In this document: piece after piece, positions 35,660 through 46,300 of the stretch
How positions within the stretch are numbered: position 1 is the stretch's first letter
How the letters are laid out: each line of letters starts with the position of its first letter
Assembly (NCBI RefSeq): GCF_036323735.1
Contig: NC_086028.1
Location: forward strand, 41,563,501-41,627,500
From: Rattus norvegicus
Lineage: Eukaryota; Chordata; Mammalia; Rodentia; Muridae
Direction of reading: 5' to 3'
DNA length: 64,000 nucleotides
Notes under the pieces: model-generated
What the model saw: the letters and a program-made list of their open reading frames with translations, nothing else
Databases searched by the model: none
Told to the model about the DNA's origin: nothing
Made by a program: the position numbers and the translations under genes

Positions 35660-35978
35660 TCCTGTAATCCCTTATGTTAACACTCCTGGGAGACCAGCTC
35701 TCTCCCAGGGGGATCTGGGTACAGAGAGCTGTGGTACAGGATCAGTTCTGGGTGCAGACAGAAACCAGAAGGATCCTGTCCCAGACTGTTCCTCAGGTCC
35801 CGTGTCCAAAAGACTCCATGAGAGTTCCTCTTGGGTCAGCAATGTGAGCAGAAATGGTGGGCTCACCTGTGCTCTCGAGTATGTCAGCACTTCTGAGAGA
35901 CCAGCTCTTTCCCTGTGGGATCTGGTACAGTTAGCTGTGGCACAGGGTCAGCTCAGAGCACAGGCAGAAACTAGCTCA
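35660..35978 (-). promoter_or_regulatory. L1 5'UTR with two monomer-like units
   Basis: Two direct repeats about 207 bp apart start near 35676 and 35883. They share GAGACCAGCTCT, GGGATCTGG, TACAG..AGCTGTGG and CAGACAGAAAC/CAGGCAGAAAC. The second unit is truncated at 35978, where the L1 ends. Rodent L1 promoters are built from such tandem units and can also fire outward. Activity of this old copy is unknown. Confidence 0.7.
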
Positions 35979-36123
35979 TTTTTTTTCTAGCTGTATCTTT
36001 ATAGACATTCCCTCAGAATGTCTACTTAGTCTTTTTTTTCCTAGCTCTATCTTTATAGACATTCCTTCAGAATGTCTACTCAATCTTTTTTCTAGCTGTA
36101 CCTTTGTAGATATTCCCTGAAAC
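35979..36123. repeat. 53-54 bp minisatellite beside the L1 5' end
   Basis: Three units start at 35979, 36032 and 36086 (the last partial). Each has a T-run, CTAGCT, ATCTTTATAGACATTCC and CAGAATGTCTACT. A related single unit lies at the other end of the L1 (29932-29978: CTCAGAATGTCTAGTC and a T-run). Confidence 0.9.
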
Positions 36124-36534
36124 ATTTAAATAGGTTAGTGGTATTGTCACTCACTTCTTTAACATACTCAAACATCCCAAGTCCAGAAGTTCAGGGTGTG
36201 GCCTATTGCCCAGGCTTGACTTTTTCACCAGCCCCTACCCCTGTGCAAATAACCCATACTTTCTTATTTCTGTGTATCTCTTACAATCTTTTCTTGAAAA
36301 CCACACATTTTACATAATACAAATTAGCAAATATGGAAATTGATTTCCCCTCCCCAGGGATTTGTGGTTTTGCTGTAATTAATAGTGTTGCCTATTGACT
36401 TTTGTAAATGAATTTTTAGTCTGTAATCTCATTTTGTAGTTTGTGTGTGCCCGCTGAAGTTGCAATGCACCTGTCTTAGAGGACAGCTAGCTCCTAAAAT
36501 GTCTCAAACCAATGAGGTTTTGCTGAGTCTTGCA
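36124..36534. other. Unassigned sequence
   Basis: No repeat or gene recognised. Confidence 0.45.
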
Positions 36535-36750
36535 TGATATGTATGTCTGTGTGTGTTTGTGTCTGTGTGGCTCTGGTGTGTGTGTGTGTATGTATGTGTG
36601 TGTATATGTGTGTGTGTGCACGCATGTGAGCATGTGTATGTAATGTGTGTTTATAAGTACATATATACATGTGAGTGTGTGCATATCTATATGTTTATGT
36701 ATGTAATTGTTCACATACACACATAGATGTGTGTATGTACATGTGTATTG
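36535..36750. repeat. Degenerate TG/TATG-rich tract
   Basis: About 215 bp of TGTG, TATG and CACA motifs with many interruptions. Frames through it are artefacts. Confidence 0.9.
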
Positions 36751-37479
36751 GAACATGTTTTCAACACTCAGAAGAACTTACAACTCTTCTTTAGCCTTCT
36801 CTTCCCAATTCCCTGGAGTCTCAAAGTCAACCAGATATGGTACTCAGGGCTTTCCCAGCCTCTCCTGACATACATATCACCTTTGAAATTCCCTAAAACA
36901 TGTCACCAGTGTTCAAATCTCCTCTTGAGCCTGTTAAACTACTCAAGAATAAAAAGTAGTCCTCTGACATTTCAGACTAACACCCTCAGGGGAAAGGCTA
37001 CTTGCTATGAACCACCAGCCAGGCTTCACAAAGTCAGTCCTTAACAACCACACAATTCCTGTGTAGCTGTCACTAAGGAGCTCTCGGTCCTGTTTCCCCA
37101 GCAACTACCACAGTTTCCCATCACAGACCAGACATTGATCCAAGGGCAACTCCAGCAGATGGAAACGCAGTAGCTCTGACTATGCTCACCAATATCAGGG
37201 ACCGTTCTTGATTAACTGCTCCCTCTCGGATTTCTGTGGCTGCTCTGGCTAATTTCTAGAGTTCCAAAAACATTGATTTAGAGAATCTGTCCTGAGTTCT
37301 TGTTACTATTATGGAAAGAGGATTTTCAGAAACTTTCCCTCACCTTTTCTTTGATCTATCACCTAGCACCAATCTTTGCTTTATACAATATTGCTTCTGC
37401 TGTTTCTACAGCTTTCTAGAACCTGAAGACCTAACGGTGAATTACCAGACCCTATGTGAGCTCATCCACCCCCCCTCTC
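36751..37479. other. Unassigned sequence
   Basis: No repeat or gene recognised. Confidence 0.45.
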
Positions 37480-37706
37480 TCTCAGGTTTATTGTATATGT
37501 GATTGCATGCATATACACAAACATGTGTGGGTGTCTGTGCATGTGAATATGTGTGCATATGTGTTCATAAACTCTCAAAGGTCAGAGACCCTGGAGCTAG
37601 AGTTACAGGAGGTTGTGAGCCCAACATGGGTGCTAAATCCTCTGCAAAAGGAAAGCCTGTATTTAGCCATATGCTCTCCACAGCTGAACCATCTCTCCAG
37701 GCCCCC
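37480..37706 (-). mobile_element. B2/B3-type SINE, minus strand
   Basis: A TG-rich tail, then GGTCAGAGACCCTGGAGCTA, GTTACAGGAGGTTGTGAGCC, AACATGGGTGCTAAATCCTC and a terminal GCTGAACCATCTCTCCAGGC. This is a full-length reversed element. Confidence 0.85.
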
Positions 37707-39058
37707 TCATCTTGTTCTTTGTTGTTGTTTTTTTTTTCATTTTACTGTATTTTCTTGACTTAGAAACCCTATAGAGTTTGTATCTTCAAAACAATCTTTT
37801 AGAATAAGAGCCAGACCTATTGAACATCAGAGAAATGTCCCAGTGCATTGTGAAACCACAGAATGATGACCTCAGATCTCTTTCATCTCTTAGTGTAGTA
37901 GGTTCGCAATTTATTTCATTACAAATAAAAAGGTAAAAAAACAAAAACATCAGCAACTCTAATCTCAGTTGCATCTTCGAGCAGCTTAAAGTACAGTAGC
38001 CATACGTTGGTTAAGCAGATGAAAGAGTACAGTCTTTATTATACTATTTTAAATGTCCCTGGCAAAAACATTAAAATGCCATTACAGACATAAAAAACAT
38101 GTCCATTACAGTGGTGTCCTGGCGTTTCATATTTATTCTTTTGCTGTATGGCATTTGAAATCAATTTCACTGCCAGGATTTTATGTGGCTTTCCCTCTAA
38201 TTGCAAGCAGGGTGTGCATGAAACTCTAATCCCCTGGGGTAGAGGCCAGAAGGCAGGCTGAACTCACCTGATTCAGCATGGTGACTGCAAAACTCTGTTA
38301 AAGGGACGAATCTGCCTTATTATGGGTTTTTGCGGGATTAGGCATCAACTCCAGTTCTAAGACAAGAGACTTCTCTGCCATCTTGGATTTCTCTGACAGA
38401 TGGAGTTCAAGGCCTGTCTCACCATGCCAGTGTGCTATACTGTGCCTTTTTCCCACCAGTACCTTGTGAGATCATCCCACTGACACCTTTAGGGATAGCT
38501 TTGGTCTTGGACAATGAAATAAGCAGAGTGGCAAGGGGATAGCCACACCCGGTGGCAACAATAGGGAAGCTAGGCTTAGGTCAGGAAGGTTACAGGACCC
38601 TAACCTGAGAGTCCAGCCATCACTCCTGCCTCCTTTTCCATCCTGCTGAGTATGAGCATTATCATAGGAGATGCTGGAGCATACAGGAAAGCTAACCGAG
38701 AAGGTGACTCTATGATGCAGCTCCCACAAAGTCATTCATGATGGGGTGGGATGTTCTGGTGATGCAGCCATTTAGGGCTCAGACAGACTCCTGTCAGTAG
38801 CTCCACACTTGTCCTAATTAGGATTAGAAGGGGTTATCAGTTTGATCTTCCATCCATGCCTAACTAGAGAAAAGTAGCATTTGTTCATATCTGCACAGGA
38901 AAAGGTCAACTGCCTCTCCATCTCCTAATTATGCTTCTTTTTAAACTCTTGGGATCTAATTGGGAGATGAAGTGTGCTTGTAGGATCTCATTTTGTCACC
39001 AAAGAAGTCTTGTCATCGCTGATCTGTCTGTTATTCACTCAGCCATCTACAAAAGGAA
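37707..39058. other. Unassigned, mostly unique sequence
   Basis: No gene recognised. Positions 38040-38260 are AT-rich and repeat-free (CATTAAAATGCCATTACAGA, TGGCTTTCCCTCTAATTGCA) and might be ancestral non-coding sequence. Confidence 0.4.
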
Positions 39059-39180
39059 ACCCATGGTGGTTTTTTTTGTTTTTGTTTTTGTTTTTTTTAG
39101 AGCTGGGGACCGAACCCAGGGCCTTGCGCTTGCTAGGCAAGCGCTCTACCACTGAGCCAAATCCCCACCCACCCATGGTG
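39059..39180 (-). mobile_element. ID SINE, minus strand, with target-site duplication
   Basis: A poly(T)/TTTTTG tail (39070-39099) is followed by the full reversed ID head: AGAGCTGGGGACCGAACCCA to GAGCCAAATCCCC. ACCCATGGTG flanks it on both sides (39059-39068, 39171-39180). ID elements derive from BC1/tRNA(Ala) and have expanded greatly in rat. The pol III boxes look well kept. Confidence 0.96.
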
Positions 39181-39560
39181 TTTTAAAAGCTGTGCCAACC
39201 AAAGAGCTATAAAGGAAGGCATGGGTTCCCATCCTTACGTGGCTATCATTTCTACTAGAGAATTCAGAATGAATAACAACGTGGTATATTTGTGGAGTAT
39301 AATAATGGTCCAAAAAGAAACACACTATGATGAGGGAGGAGCCCTGGAGTTGAGAGGAGGAAGTATTTCTCCAGAAAAAAAGGTCAGCAATGTCACTTGT
39401 GAAGATGCTATGAGAGTTGAAGCCATGCAGACCAAGTTTCCTTCAGAAGAAGAAAATCCAAATTCAAGGGCTATGATGGTAAGGGCTATGCCTACAGTCT
39501 ACATAGGAGACAGGAGGTTGACTGGAAATAGCTAAGAGGATCCTGGATAAGAAAAGACAT
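39181..39560. other. Unassigned; 104-codon open frame
   Basis: A frame at 39221-39535 is open for 104 codons but shows no family motif. I treat it as chance. Confidence 0.4.
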
Positions 39561-39564
39561 GACT

Positions 39565-39719
39565 CTTGCAGGCTGTGCAGATGCTTCATGGTTAAGATCA
39601 TTTTTGTTCTTCCAGAGGACCCAAGTTTGGTTCCCAGACCCTATACTGGGCAGGACACAGTGACCTGGAACTCCATCTCCAAGGGATCCAACATGCTCTT
39701 CTAGACACTGGGGGCACCT

Positions 39720-39720
<1 letters not shown>
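39565..39720 (+). mobile_element. B3/B2-type SINE, plus strand
   Basis: GGCTGTGCAGATGCTTCATG, TTCTTCCAGAGGACCCAAGT, TTGGTTCCCAGACCCTATAC and GAACTCCATCTCCAAGGGAT run in sense order. The tail has become the CT array. Confidence 0.75.
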
Positions 39721-39763
<43 letters not shown>

Positions 39764-39853
39764 TCTCCCTCTCTCTCTCTCCCTCTCCCTCTGACTTTAG
39801 GTCTCTATGTCTCTCTCTCTGTCTCTCTGTCTCTCTGTCTCTCTCTCTCTGTC

Positions 39854-39936
<83 letters not shown>

Positions 39937-39937
39937 C
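39721..39937. repeat. (CT)n / (GTCTCT)n / (CA)n compound microsatellite
   Basis: About 215 bp of CT with GT interruptions, then about 23 CA units. It separates two SINEs of opposite orientation. The 147-codon minus frame is an artefact. Confidence 0.97.
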
Positions 39938-40066
39938 TAGAAGAACATGTTAGATCCCTTGCAGATGGAATTGCAGGTCACTGTGAACTAATACAGGTGA
40001 AAGGAACCAAACTTGAGTCCTCTGGAGGAAGAACAGTAAATGCTCTTAACCAGTGAATAGCCCCAC
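39938..40066 (-). mobile_element. B3/B2-type SINE, minus strand
   Basis: GATGGAATTGCAGGTCACTG, CTTGAGTCCTCTGGAGGAAG and TGCTCTTAACCAGTGAATAG run in reversed order. With the plus-strand SINE at 39565 it forms an inverted pair. Confidence 0.7.
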
Positions 40067-40124
40067 AGCTACCTCAGACTCATTCTTACCCAGCATCATC
40101 TCAGCCATTTTTAGTCAATTCCTG

Positions 40125-40391
40125 ACAAGTCCTTGCAGTGTGAGCAGGAAGGCATGAGTTCAAATCTCCAGTGTCCATGTAAAACCAGATACAGTAGAGC
40201 AAGTGTGCAATCCCAGGCCCCTATGACAAGGTGGGAGGCTGGGGGAAGAAGTTTGTTGGCCTGTTAGCCTGGAGTACACATTGGCAAACAACAGGAGACC
40301 CCAACTTAAACAAGTTAGAAGGAGAGTACTGACTTCCAAGGCTGTCCTCTAACTTCCACATGTGTAGAGTGGCACACAGGTGCTTGTATAC

Positions 40392-40441
<50 letters not shown>

Positions 40442-40460
40442 AGTATACACACACATATTT
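40125..40460 (+). mobile_element. B4/RSINE1-type SINE, plus strand, with (CA)n tail
   Basis: GCAGGAAGGCATGAGTTCAA, GTGCAATCCCAGGCCCCTAT, TTAGAAGGAGAGTACTGACT and CTGTCCTCTAACTTCCACAT run in sense order, then a CA array (40391-40439). Confidence 0.7.
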
Positions 40461-40869
40461 TAAAGCAGGAAACATGGATACGAGTTCAGTGGACATCTGG
40501 TCACTTCTCTAACTGGAACTAAAAGCCTGTTTCAGAGCTGGCAAAGGTGCCCCTGCCCAGTGACTCTCCCCCAAGGGCATGTGGGATATGCTGAGAGGTC
40601 GAAGTGACTTTCCATGGAATACCACACAAGGGTACCACAGACCCCAGTAAGGATAATGTTGAAAATCAGATGACAGTAGCATCATTTAAAAAATAACTCT
40701 CTAAAGTCATTTCTTCCTATTTTAACCTCCAGTTCATGAACGACTTCCTTTGATGGTGCTGGGGGTTGGATACACCTTGGTCTTACAAGGGATTGTCTTG
40801 CCTCTCATCCCCCGACCAGTCTTTGGTTGTTGTAGTTGTATTGGGGGGGGTGTTTTCTATTCCATTTTG
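40461..40869. other. Unassigned sequence
   Basis: No repeat or gene recognised. Confidence 0.45.
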
Positions 40870-41030
40870 CTTATTTATGTATTTATTTATTCATTCATTC
40901 ATTCACTCGTTTATTTATAGAGAAATGATGCCACTGTGTAGACTAGGCTAGTTCTAAACTCACAAGACCCCTGGCTCTACCTTCTCCACATTAGAATTTT
41001 GAGGTATGCAATGCCATACCAGCTAGATAG
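40870..41030 (-). mobile_element. B1-type SINE, minus strand, with TTTA/TTCA tail
   Basis: A tetranucleotide tail (40871-40919) precedes GAAATGATGCCACTGTGTAG, ACTAGGCTAGTTCTAAACTC, GGCTCTACCTTCTCCACATT and GGTATGCAATGCCATACCAG, the reversed B1. Confidence 0.65.
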
Positions 41031-42235
41031 AAGGCCTTCATGGGAACAGTCTACACTGGGTTTCTTGTTCAGACACAATTAACACATAAGGTTGGGCTGC
41101 TTTATGCACCCAGGTCTGATTTGTTCACAGGCTGTTGACTGGCTAGGAGTGGGGGGAATCCCTGGTCTATAGGGCCAATGACAATGTTCTGACAAAAGGT
41201 TTGACAACTGATAATGTTGTTGCAAGATGACCTCAGAGAACAAAATTCACTCTTGATACAGGATTTCTGCATTCTTAAGAGGGTGCTCCTGTGATATGAA
41301 AACCAAGAAAGCAGCTGACTGATTGACAAACTAATCAACCAACCGACCAACTGACAATATTGCAGGGTGCACCTGTGGTCAGCTGAACAAGGAGAAGTCA
41401 CTTGGGATGTTAATTTCTCAACAAATATTTCTAGTATGCGCCTACAATCCTGCATCCAAATTTTCCAAATATGCATTTAAGAAATGAAGATACATAAACT
41501 GACTTAGCAGGATAGAATGCGGCCTAGGTTCACAGTTATGAGGTTCACATGATGATGAGGTTAATATTACCAGGGGAGCCTGTTGTCCTTGGGCTGTTTG
41601 TTATTGGAGTTATGACTAAAGCCTGAACACATTTGCTTTGTTGGAGTGGTCTCAAACACCAGAGCTCCGAGTATTAGTCTCTTGAAGTTTTTAAAGCCCA
41701 TTCTATCCTTTTATTTCTATAAGTAAAGTGATTTCTTCATAAACTAGAAAGGGAAACATTCACTTGAGAGCATGAGCAGTGCCTCTGGGCATAGGATAGC
41801 TCCTTCTAGAATGCTGAGATATTGAAATCACCCCCACTAGGCATCAGAACCATGGGTGGCAGATTGCAGAGGATAGAAAAATTAGGGCTACAGTTTTCTG
41901 TGGAAATGAGAGGGACCAGGACTTGGAAGAAAAATGAAACCACAAACTCCCTTGGCTATATTAACTGGGAGTCCTTAAAACAAATAACTTCACTTTGTTT
42001 TATTAAATGTTTTATGGCTACTACCCCTGAAACCATGTATTATCTTTGATCCCAAGGCAAGTGATTGGTCATACTTGACAATCTGCAAGATATTGTATTT
42101 TACAGAATCAAAATCACTGATTTGGGCAGCTTAGAGGACAAAACAGCCCCAATACCGTACATACATTTCCAAATAGTTCTGCCAGTTGATACCAGGTTAT
42201 AGCCTCTCATACATTCATATATAAGACACCCACCC
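41031..42235. other. Unassigned sequence
   Basis: No gene recognised. A short run of CAAC/GACC-like tetramers at 41325-41355 is the only pattern. The 124-codon minus frame at 41102-41476 shows no homology that I recognise. Confidence 0.4.
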
Positions 42236-42249
42236 CATACACACATATA

Positions 42250-42298
<49 letters not shown>

Positions 42299-42431
42299 CA
42301 CTCACTACCACAACATGCAGCATAATACATATATACAGCCACATATACCCACACAGACACCCATAACATTACACATATACACATATAACACATATATACA
42401 CACATACACAAATACATACATACACTTATAT
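42236..42431. repeat. (CA)n with degenerate ACAT/ATAC flank
   Basis: About 20 perfect CA units (42252-42292) within a longer degenerate CA/TA tract that abuts the ERVL 5' LTR. Confidence 0.93.
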
Positions 42432-42797
42432 ATCCTACAACTGGCCTGATAATGGGTAAAAGAGAGTTTCTCTGCATTCTCTGTAATCTAGACCTTTCAG
42501 ATACTCATTTAAGCCAAATCTTGAGGCAGAAAGACATGGATGTTTGATATGGACCATACTTCCTTCTGAAAGTTTATGGACATGGAAGAAGAATGCTTTT
42601 ATTCTGTGCCCACTTGTCTTTGCCTTGATATTATCCCCATTCCTTCACTAGCATTGGAGCCCACTTCTTCAGGATTCCAGCAAATACTGAAGACCAATTG
42701 AGAAATCCACTAAACTGAGCAAATCCTGGATTCCTGCATGTTTTCTTCACCGTCAGCCATTGTTGGGTTAGTACTACAGTCTGTAAGTCATAAATCA

Positions 42798-42810
42798 ATC
42801 TCTCTCTTTC

Positions 42811-42845
<35 letters not shown>

Positions 42846-42965
42846 CTCCCCCCCTCTCTCTCTCACACACACAAATGTGTGTATATACATATACATACAT
42901 ATATACATACATACATACATATACAATACATATATATATATACATATATATACAGACAGACAGAG
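42798..42965. repeat. (TC)(TATC)(CA)(TATACA) compound microsatellite in the LTR
   Basis: CT, then about 9 TATC units, a C7 run, CT, CA, then TACATA/TATATA motifs and CAGA. The corresponding place in the 3' LTR holds a CT/TG array, so the LTR itself seeds these arrays. Confidence 0.95.
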
Positions 42966-42997
42966 AAATTCATTCTGTAAGTGATGTTACTCTAGAG

Positions 42998-43219
42998 CAG
43001 TGGTTCTCAAACTTCTTAATTCTAGGAATCTTTAATTCAGTTCCTCAAGCTATGGTGCCTCAAACCATAAAATTGTTGTTTCTATGTCATTACTCTAATT
43101 TTCTACTGTTATGAATCACGATGTAAATATCTGTGTTTTCCAATGGTCCTAGGCAACCCTGATGAGGGATCATTCAATACCCACTAAGGGGTCACAACCC
43201 ACAGACTGAGAACCATTGC
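42998..43219. mobile_element. URR1-type hAT-Charlie DNA transposon
   Basis: A 222-bp non-autonomous element with inverted ends CAGTGGTTCTCAA and CTGAGAACCATTG. Internal landmarks: AACCATAAAATTGTTGTTTC, TGAATCACGATGTAAATATC and AGGGGTCACAACCCACAGAC. It has no transposase. It splits the ERVL LTR between CTCTAGAG and a decayed copy (CATTAGAA) of the eight-base target duplication. Confidence 0.88.
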
Positions 43220-43247
43220 ATTAGAAAACCCTGATTAGTACATATTT

Positions 43248-43265
43248 TGGTGCTAGAAATAGTTG
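43248..43265 (+). promoter_or_regulatory. ERVL primer-binding site (tRNA-Leu type)
   Basis: TGGTGCTAGAAATAG begins five bases after the LTR end, as in ERVL elements, which prime on tRNA-Leu. It is mutated from the usual sequence. Confidence 0.65.
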
Positions 43266-45130
43266 TAGAGCAACAGAAGTATAATTAATCTTTCAAGTAT
43301 CAGGAATATGCTTTTCAGTTTGCCAACACCTACAGTTACCAAAGCTTCTCCAGTTACTGAATCCTCCCCAGGGAACTCAGAGAGTACTTCAAGCCCATGG
43401 CGTGAACTATATTACAAACAGCAAATAAATATATTTGGTTATTCTGATTCATCAGTGTGTGCACAATAGAATTCCTGTACCTATACATGAAACATTTGGA
43501 AGTTTGGGTAAAAATAAGGAATATGATGCTGGATAGTTGTTCTTGGCATCTCTGCATAAAATGACAAAGGAAGAGAATGAGCTTTGTGATAAAAATAAAC
43601 CAACTTCTGACATTTCAGAATATGGTGAAGGACAACAATGAACTTAGTGGTAAAACTGACTGCTTCCAGGTGCATGTAACAGTCTAAAGATTTCTAAGTA
43701 TGCCTTGGAAGAGACTTTTCTTTCCCGCTACCATAGAGCTCAAGTTTCTGAAAATCAAACTGAAGCATTCATTATATGACTGATTGAATTACAGTGAAAA
43801 TTCAAGTCCAAGCCTTGAAGGATGTTGGCAGTTAAAGGTAATTGCTAAAGAACAAGATCCTGTAACTTGGGACAGAAATGTGTTTGAGGACCCTACTGAA
43901 CTGAGAACTTTAAACCCTCAGATTCTCAAGGGTTTTTCTCACCCAAGGAAGTGGTACCCTCAACCCTACCTCTTGAAATATTGTCCTTTTCACTTCTGAT
44001 GGGGGAAATGAATCCTTCAATATCTGCTAAACCAGCAACAACCTCTCTGAAGGAGATGGCAGCTGGGCAAGACGATACTGACATTCCTCGGGACCACCAA
44101 CAGTTGCCTCTATACCTATAACCAGACTTAAGGAAAATTGGGCTCCTAGAGGAGAGATAGAAAGAGTAATCCATGAGGAAGTAGTGTGCTACACTACTAA
44201 AGAGCTTAATGAGTTTGCTAATTCATTCAAGCAGAAGTTTGGCAAATATGTGTGAGAATCAATTCAATTCTAAAGGTGTGGGATAATGATGGTAGGAACA
44301 TAAAACTAGATCAGGTTGAGTTTACTGATATAGGCCTTCTGAGTGGAATTTCTAGGCTTAATATGGAAGCTTGCACAGTGGAAAAAAAACATGTCAAACA
44401 TTTGTGTTTGAATAGTTGACTGAAGTATTTGCCTACTGAAAAGGAGTTTGAGTTGCCTAATATCCCTTTGCTTAATGTTGATGAAGGTATTTTTAAGGCT
44501 CAAGGAAACTGCAATGCTGGAGTAGGTACAATGTGTACCCACTCATAATCCTCCACAATGGGAAGGCCCAGAAGACACGCCCTTCATTAATCCTACAAGA
44601 TGTAAAAACATGAGAGGGGCACCAGTACATTTGAAGAGTTTTGCTGTTGCCCTTTTCTTTCTGCCAGACCTTATATTTGAAGATGCTGCTGCTCAATTGG
44701 ACAAATTAAATGTAATGGGTTTAATTGAGCTCTGAGGTAGCAGGGGCCATGTGGTAACACTGAATCTCTGAAGCAAGGTGATCATAGTTATGGTAATAGG
44801 CAACATAGACAAAGAAACGTTCATAATGGCCTAACCCATTATTATTTGTACAGACAAAGTAGATTTAATGGTGGCATGCCTTATGTAGACCTTTTGTATT
44901 GACTAATCAATCATGCTGTATCCTGGCATGAGATAGGTAAGAAGACTACTGAATTTTTATTTAATTTGGGTAAGCAGAAAAATTCTCCAGCAAATGAAAG
45001 AAAGACCACATTGGATCATGACAAAGAAGAATCTTGGCCCGTGAATCAGTTTCCAGACTTAAGCAAGTTTGTAAACCTAGAATCCCTTGAATGGAGGAAG
45101 ACTAGATTCCTCTGAGGAAAAACTTTGATA
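43266..45130 (+). pseudogene. ERVL leader and gag remnant
   Basis: In ERVL, gag makes the capsid and nucleocapsid. The clear part starts near 44190 (CTTAATGAGTTTGCTAATTC encodes a stretch typical of the family) and runs through 44440-44720. There, GAAAAGGAGTTTGAGTTGCC, GAAGGCCCAGAAGACACGCC and TTCTTTCTGCCAGACCTTAT lie in the family's order but in changing frames. The most 5' part (43266-44150) is only loosely gag-like. Many stops and frameshifts; not translatable. Confidence 0.7.
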
Positions 45131-46300
45131 AACCACCTAAAAGCTTTACTGCTGGCCTTTCTCTAGCTCTTCCCCAGAAGGACATATGGCCTTTTACAAG
45201 GGCAACTGAATACTGGGGAAAATGAAACAATCAGACTTACTAGGGCCTACTAAATACTGGTTCTGAATTGATGCTGATTCCAGGAGATCCCAACAAACAT
45301 TGTGGCCCTCCAGTTAAAGTAGGAGCTTGTTGGATGTAAAACCATGCCAAGAAGTTTCATAAGGTTTCGTGAGATCTGGAGACTCAGTGGGCACACACCT
45401 GAGACTTAGAGAACTCCTTGCTTCCTATGAGACTTCTGGTCTAGAATATGTGTCATACTCCTCACATAAAAGAAATGTGTCCTATGGTAATGCAGGCCCA
45501 TAAAAAAGTTCTCCATGCTAATGAGGTACCTAGAAGCCTGGAGGGTTTAGCCAATAATTTTCCCTTCTCGGATATTCTTCCCTGCCAAAGGTATTTAATC
45601 TCAGATGTGGTAAGGTATGCATTCATTTTCTATCATGAACAGCCAATAAAATGTTTAGAACAATGGAGCATCTCTTTCATCAAGATTTCACTATGGGAAC
45701 TGTGAAAAAAGCTACATAGCTGCAGCTCAATTCTTCTGTAGAAGGCCTCTCTGTGCTCCCAGGCACAACCACCACCAAGCCTACCTCCACCAAGCTAAAG
45801 ACAATCATCAATAGACAAGCCAGAACTCCCCCTTTCCCTAGCCCTGGGCTAGATGCTGTCTCCAGCCCATGGACCCCCAACTCCATTCTTGGCTCTTCTG
45901 CAAGTCCCAGCGCACTTCCTGGATGTCCAAGAGTCTGTAAACTCCACAGCCTGGGTCCAGCTTCCCACATCTCAGACTTCCCACATGTCCCTCCCCCAGA
46001 GCAGTATTTTAGCACTTCCCTACAGCCTGGCATCCAGTGGCCTGGGATAAGCACAGTCCAACTCCAGAGTTCATCCTCCCCCAAGAGGCCATGCCCAGTG
46101 GTGGAGCAGATGGGGACCCACAGGAGCTTATGGAGATCAAATAACTAATAGATCTTTTATTAGAGTCTCACTCACAGTAGGTCTGCTGTGTACTCAAACT
46201 CATTCTGTGGTTATTCTCCCAGTCTCAGGATGCATAATTGTTATAGAATACTTACAAGTTGGCAGAATTCTCACACTGGTTTCCTGAGCCATGAAGGGAG
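45131..46300 (+). pseudogene. ERVL protease remnant, split by a solo LTR
   Basis: An aspartic protease should cut Gag-Pol. The active-site triplet reads NTG instead of DTG (AATACTGGT at 45252-45260), followed by SELMLIPGD in frame. The frame runs to 45327, is interrupted by the LTR 45328-46122, and resumes after the repeated GGAGCT at 46129. The Asp to Asn change alone would abolish catalysis in this family. Confidence 0.8.
45328..46122 (+). mobile_element. Solo class II (ERVK-like) LTR inside the ERVL protease
   Basis: A 795-bp unit begins TGTTGGATGT and ends GGGGACCCACA. It is flanked by identical GGAGCT (45322-45327, 46123-46128). Regulatory look: CCATGCTAATGAGG (45517-45530), AGGTATTTAATC as a TATA-like box (45590-45601) and CAATAAAA as poly(A) signal (45644-45651). 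The region 45508-45660 is shared with the LTR at 57445. The 131- and 134-codon frames over its 3' half are shadows. Confidence 0.85.

Larger units (their letters stand above)
29980..35978 (-). mobile_element. Nearly full-length rat L1 (LINE-1), minus strand
   Basis: About 6.0 kb with all L1 parts in reverse: a T-rich stretch for the A-tail (29970-30003), 3'UTR (30003-30766), ORF2 remnant (30767-34440), ORF1 remnant (34532 to about 35585), and a 5'UTR with two monomer-like units up to 35978. Both frames are broken by stops and frameshifts, so it cannot retrotranspose itself. It does keep the region from which L1 promoters normally act. The 3'UTR is of the rat type. The flanks share an unusual repeat (see 35979-36123). 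Confidence 0.93.
42490..43242 (+). mobile_element. ERVL 5' LTR, 5'-truncated, interrupted by URR1
   Basis: AAATCTTGAGGCAGAAAGAC, CCATTCCTTCACTAGCATTG, AGGATTCCAGCAAATACTGA and CAGCCATTGTTGGGTTAGTA match the 3' LTR at 50270-50540. The first 200-odd bp of the LTR are not recognisable and may be replaced by the CA-rich tract. A microsatellite fills the U5 region. The LTR ends ATTAGTACA at 43242. Confidence 0.8.

Noticed and set aside
45680..46148. 131- and 134-codon frames, at first taken for a captured gene in the ERVL
   Set aside because: They lie wholly within the solo LTR 45328-46122, whose ends and duplication explain the insert.
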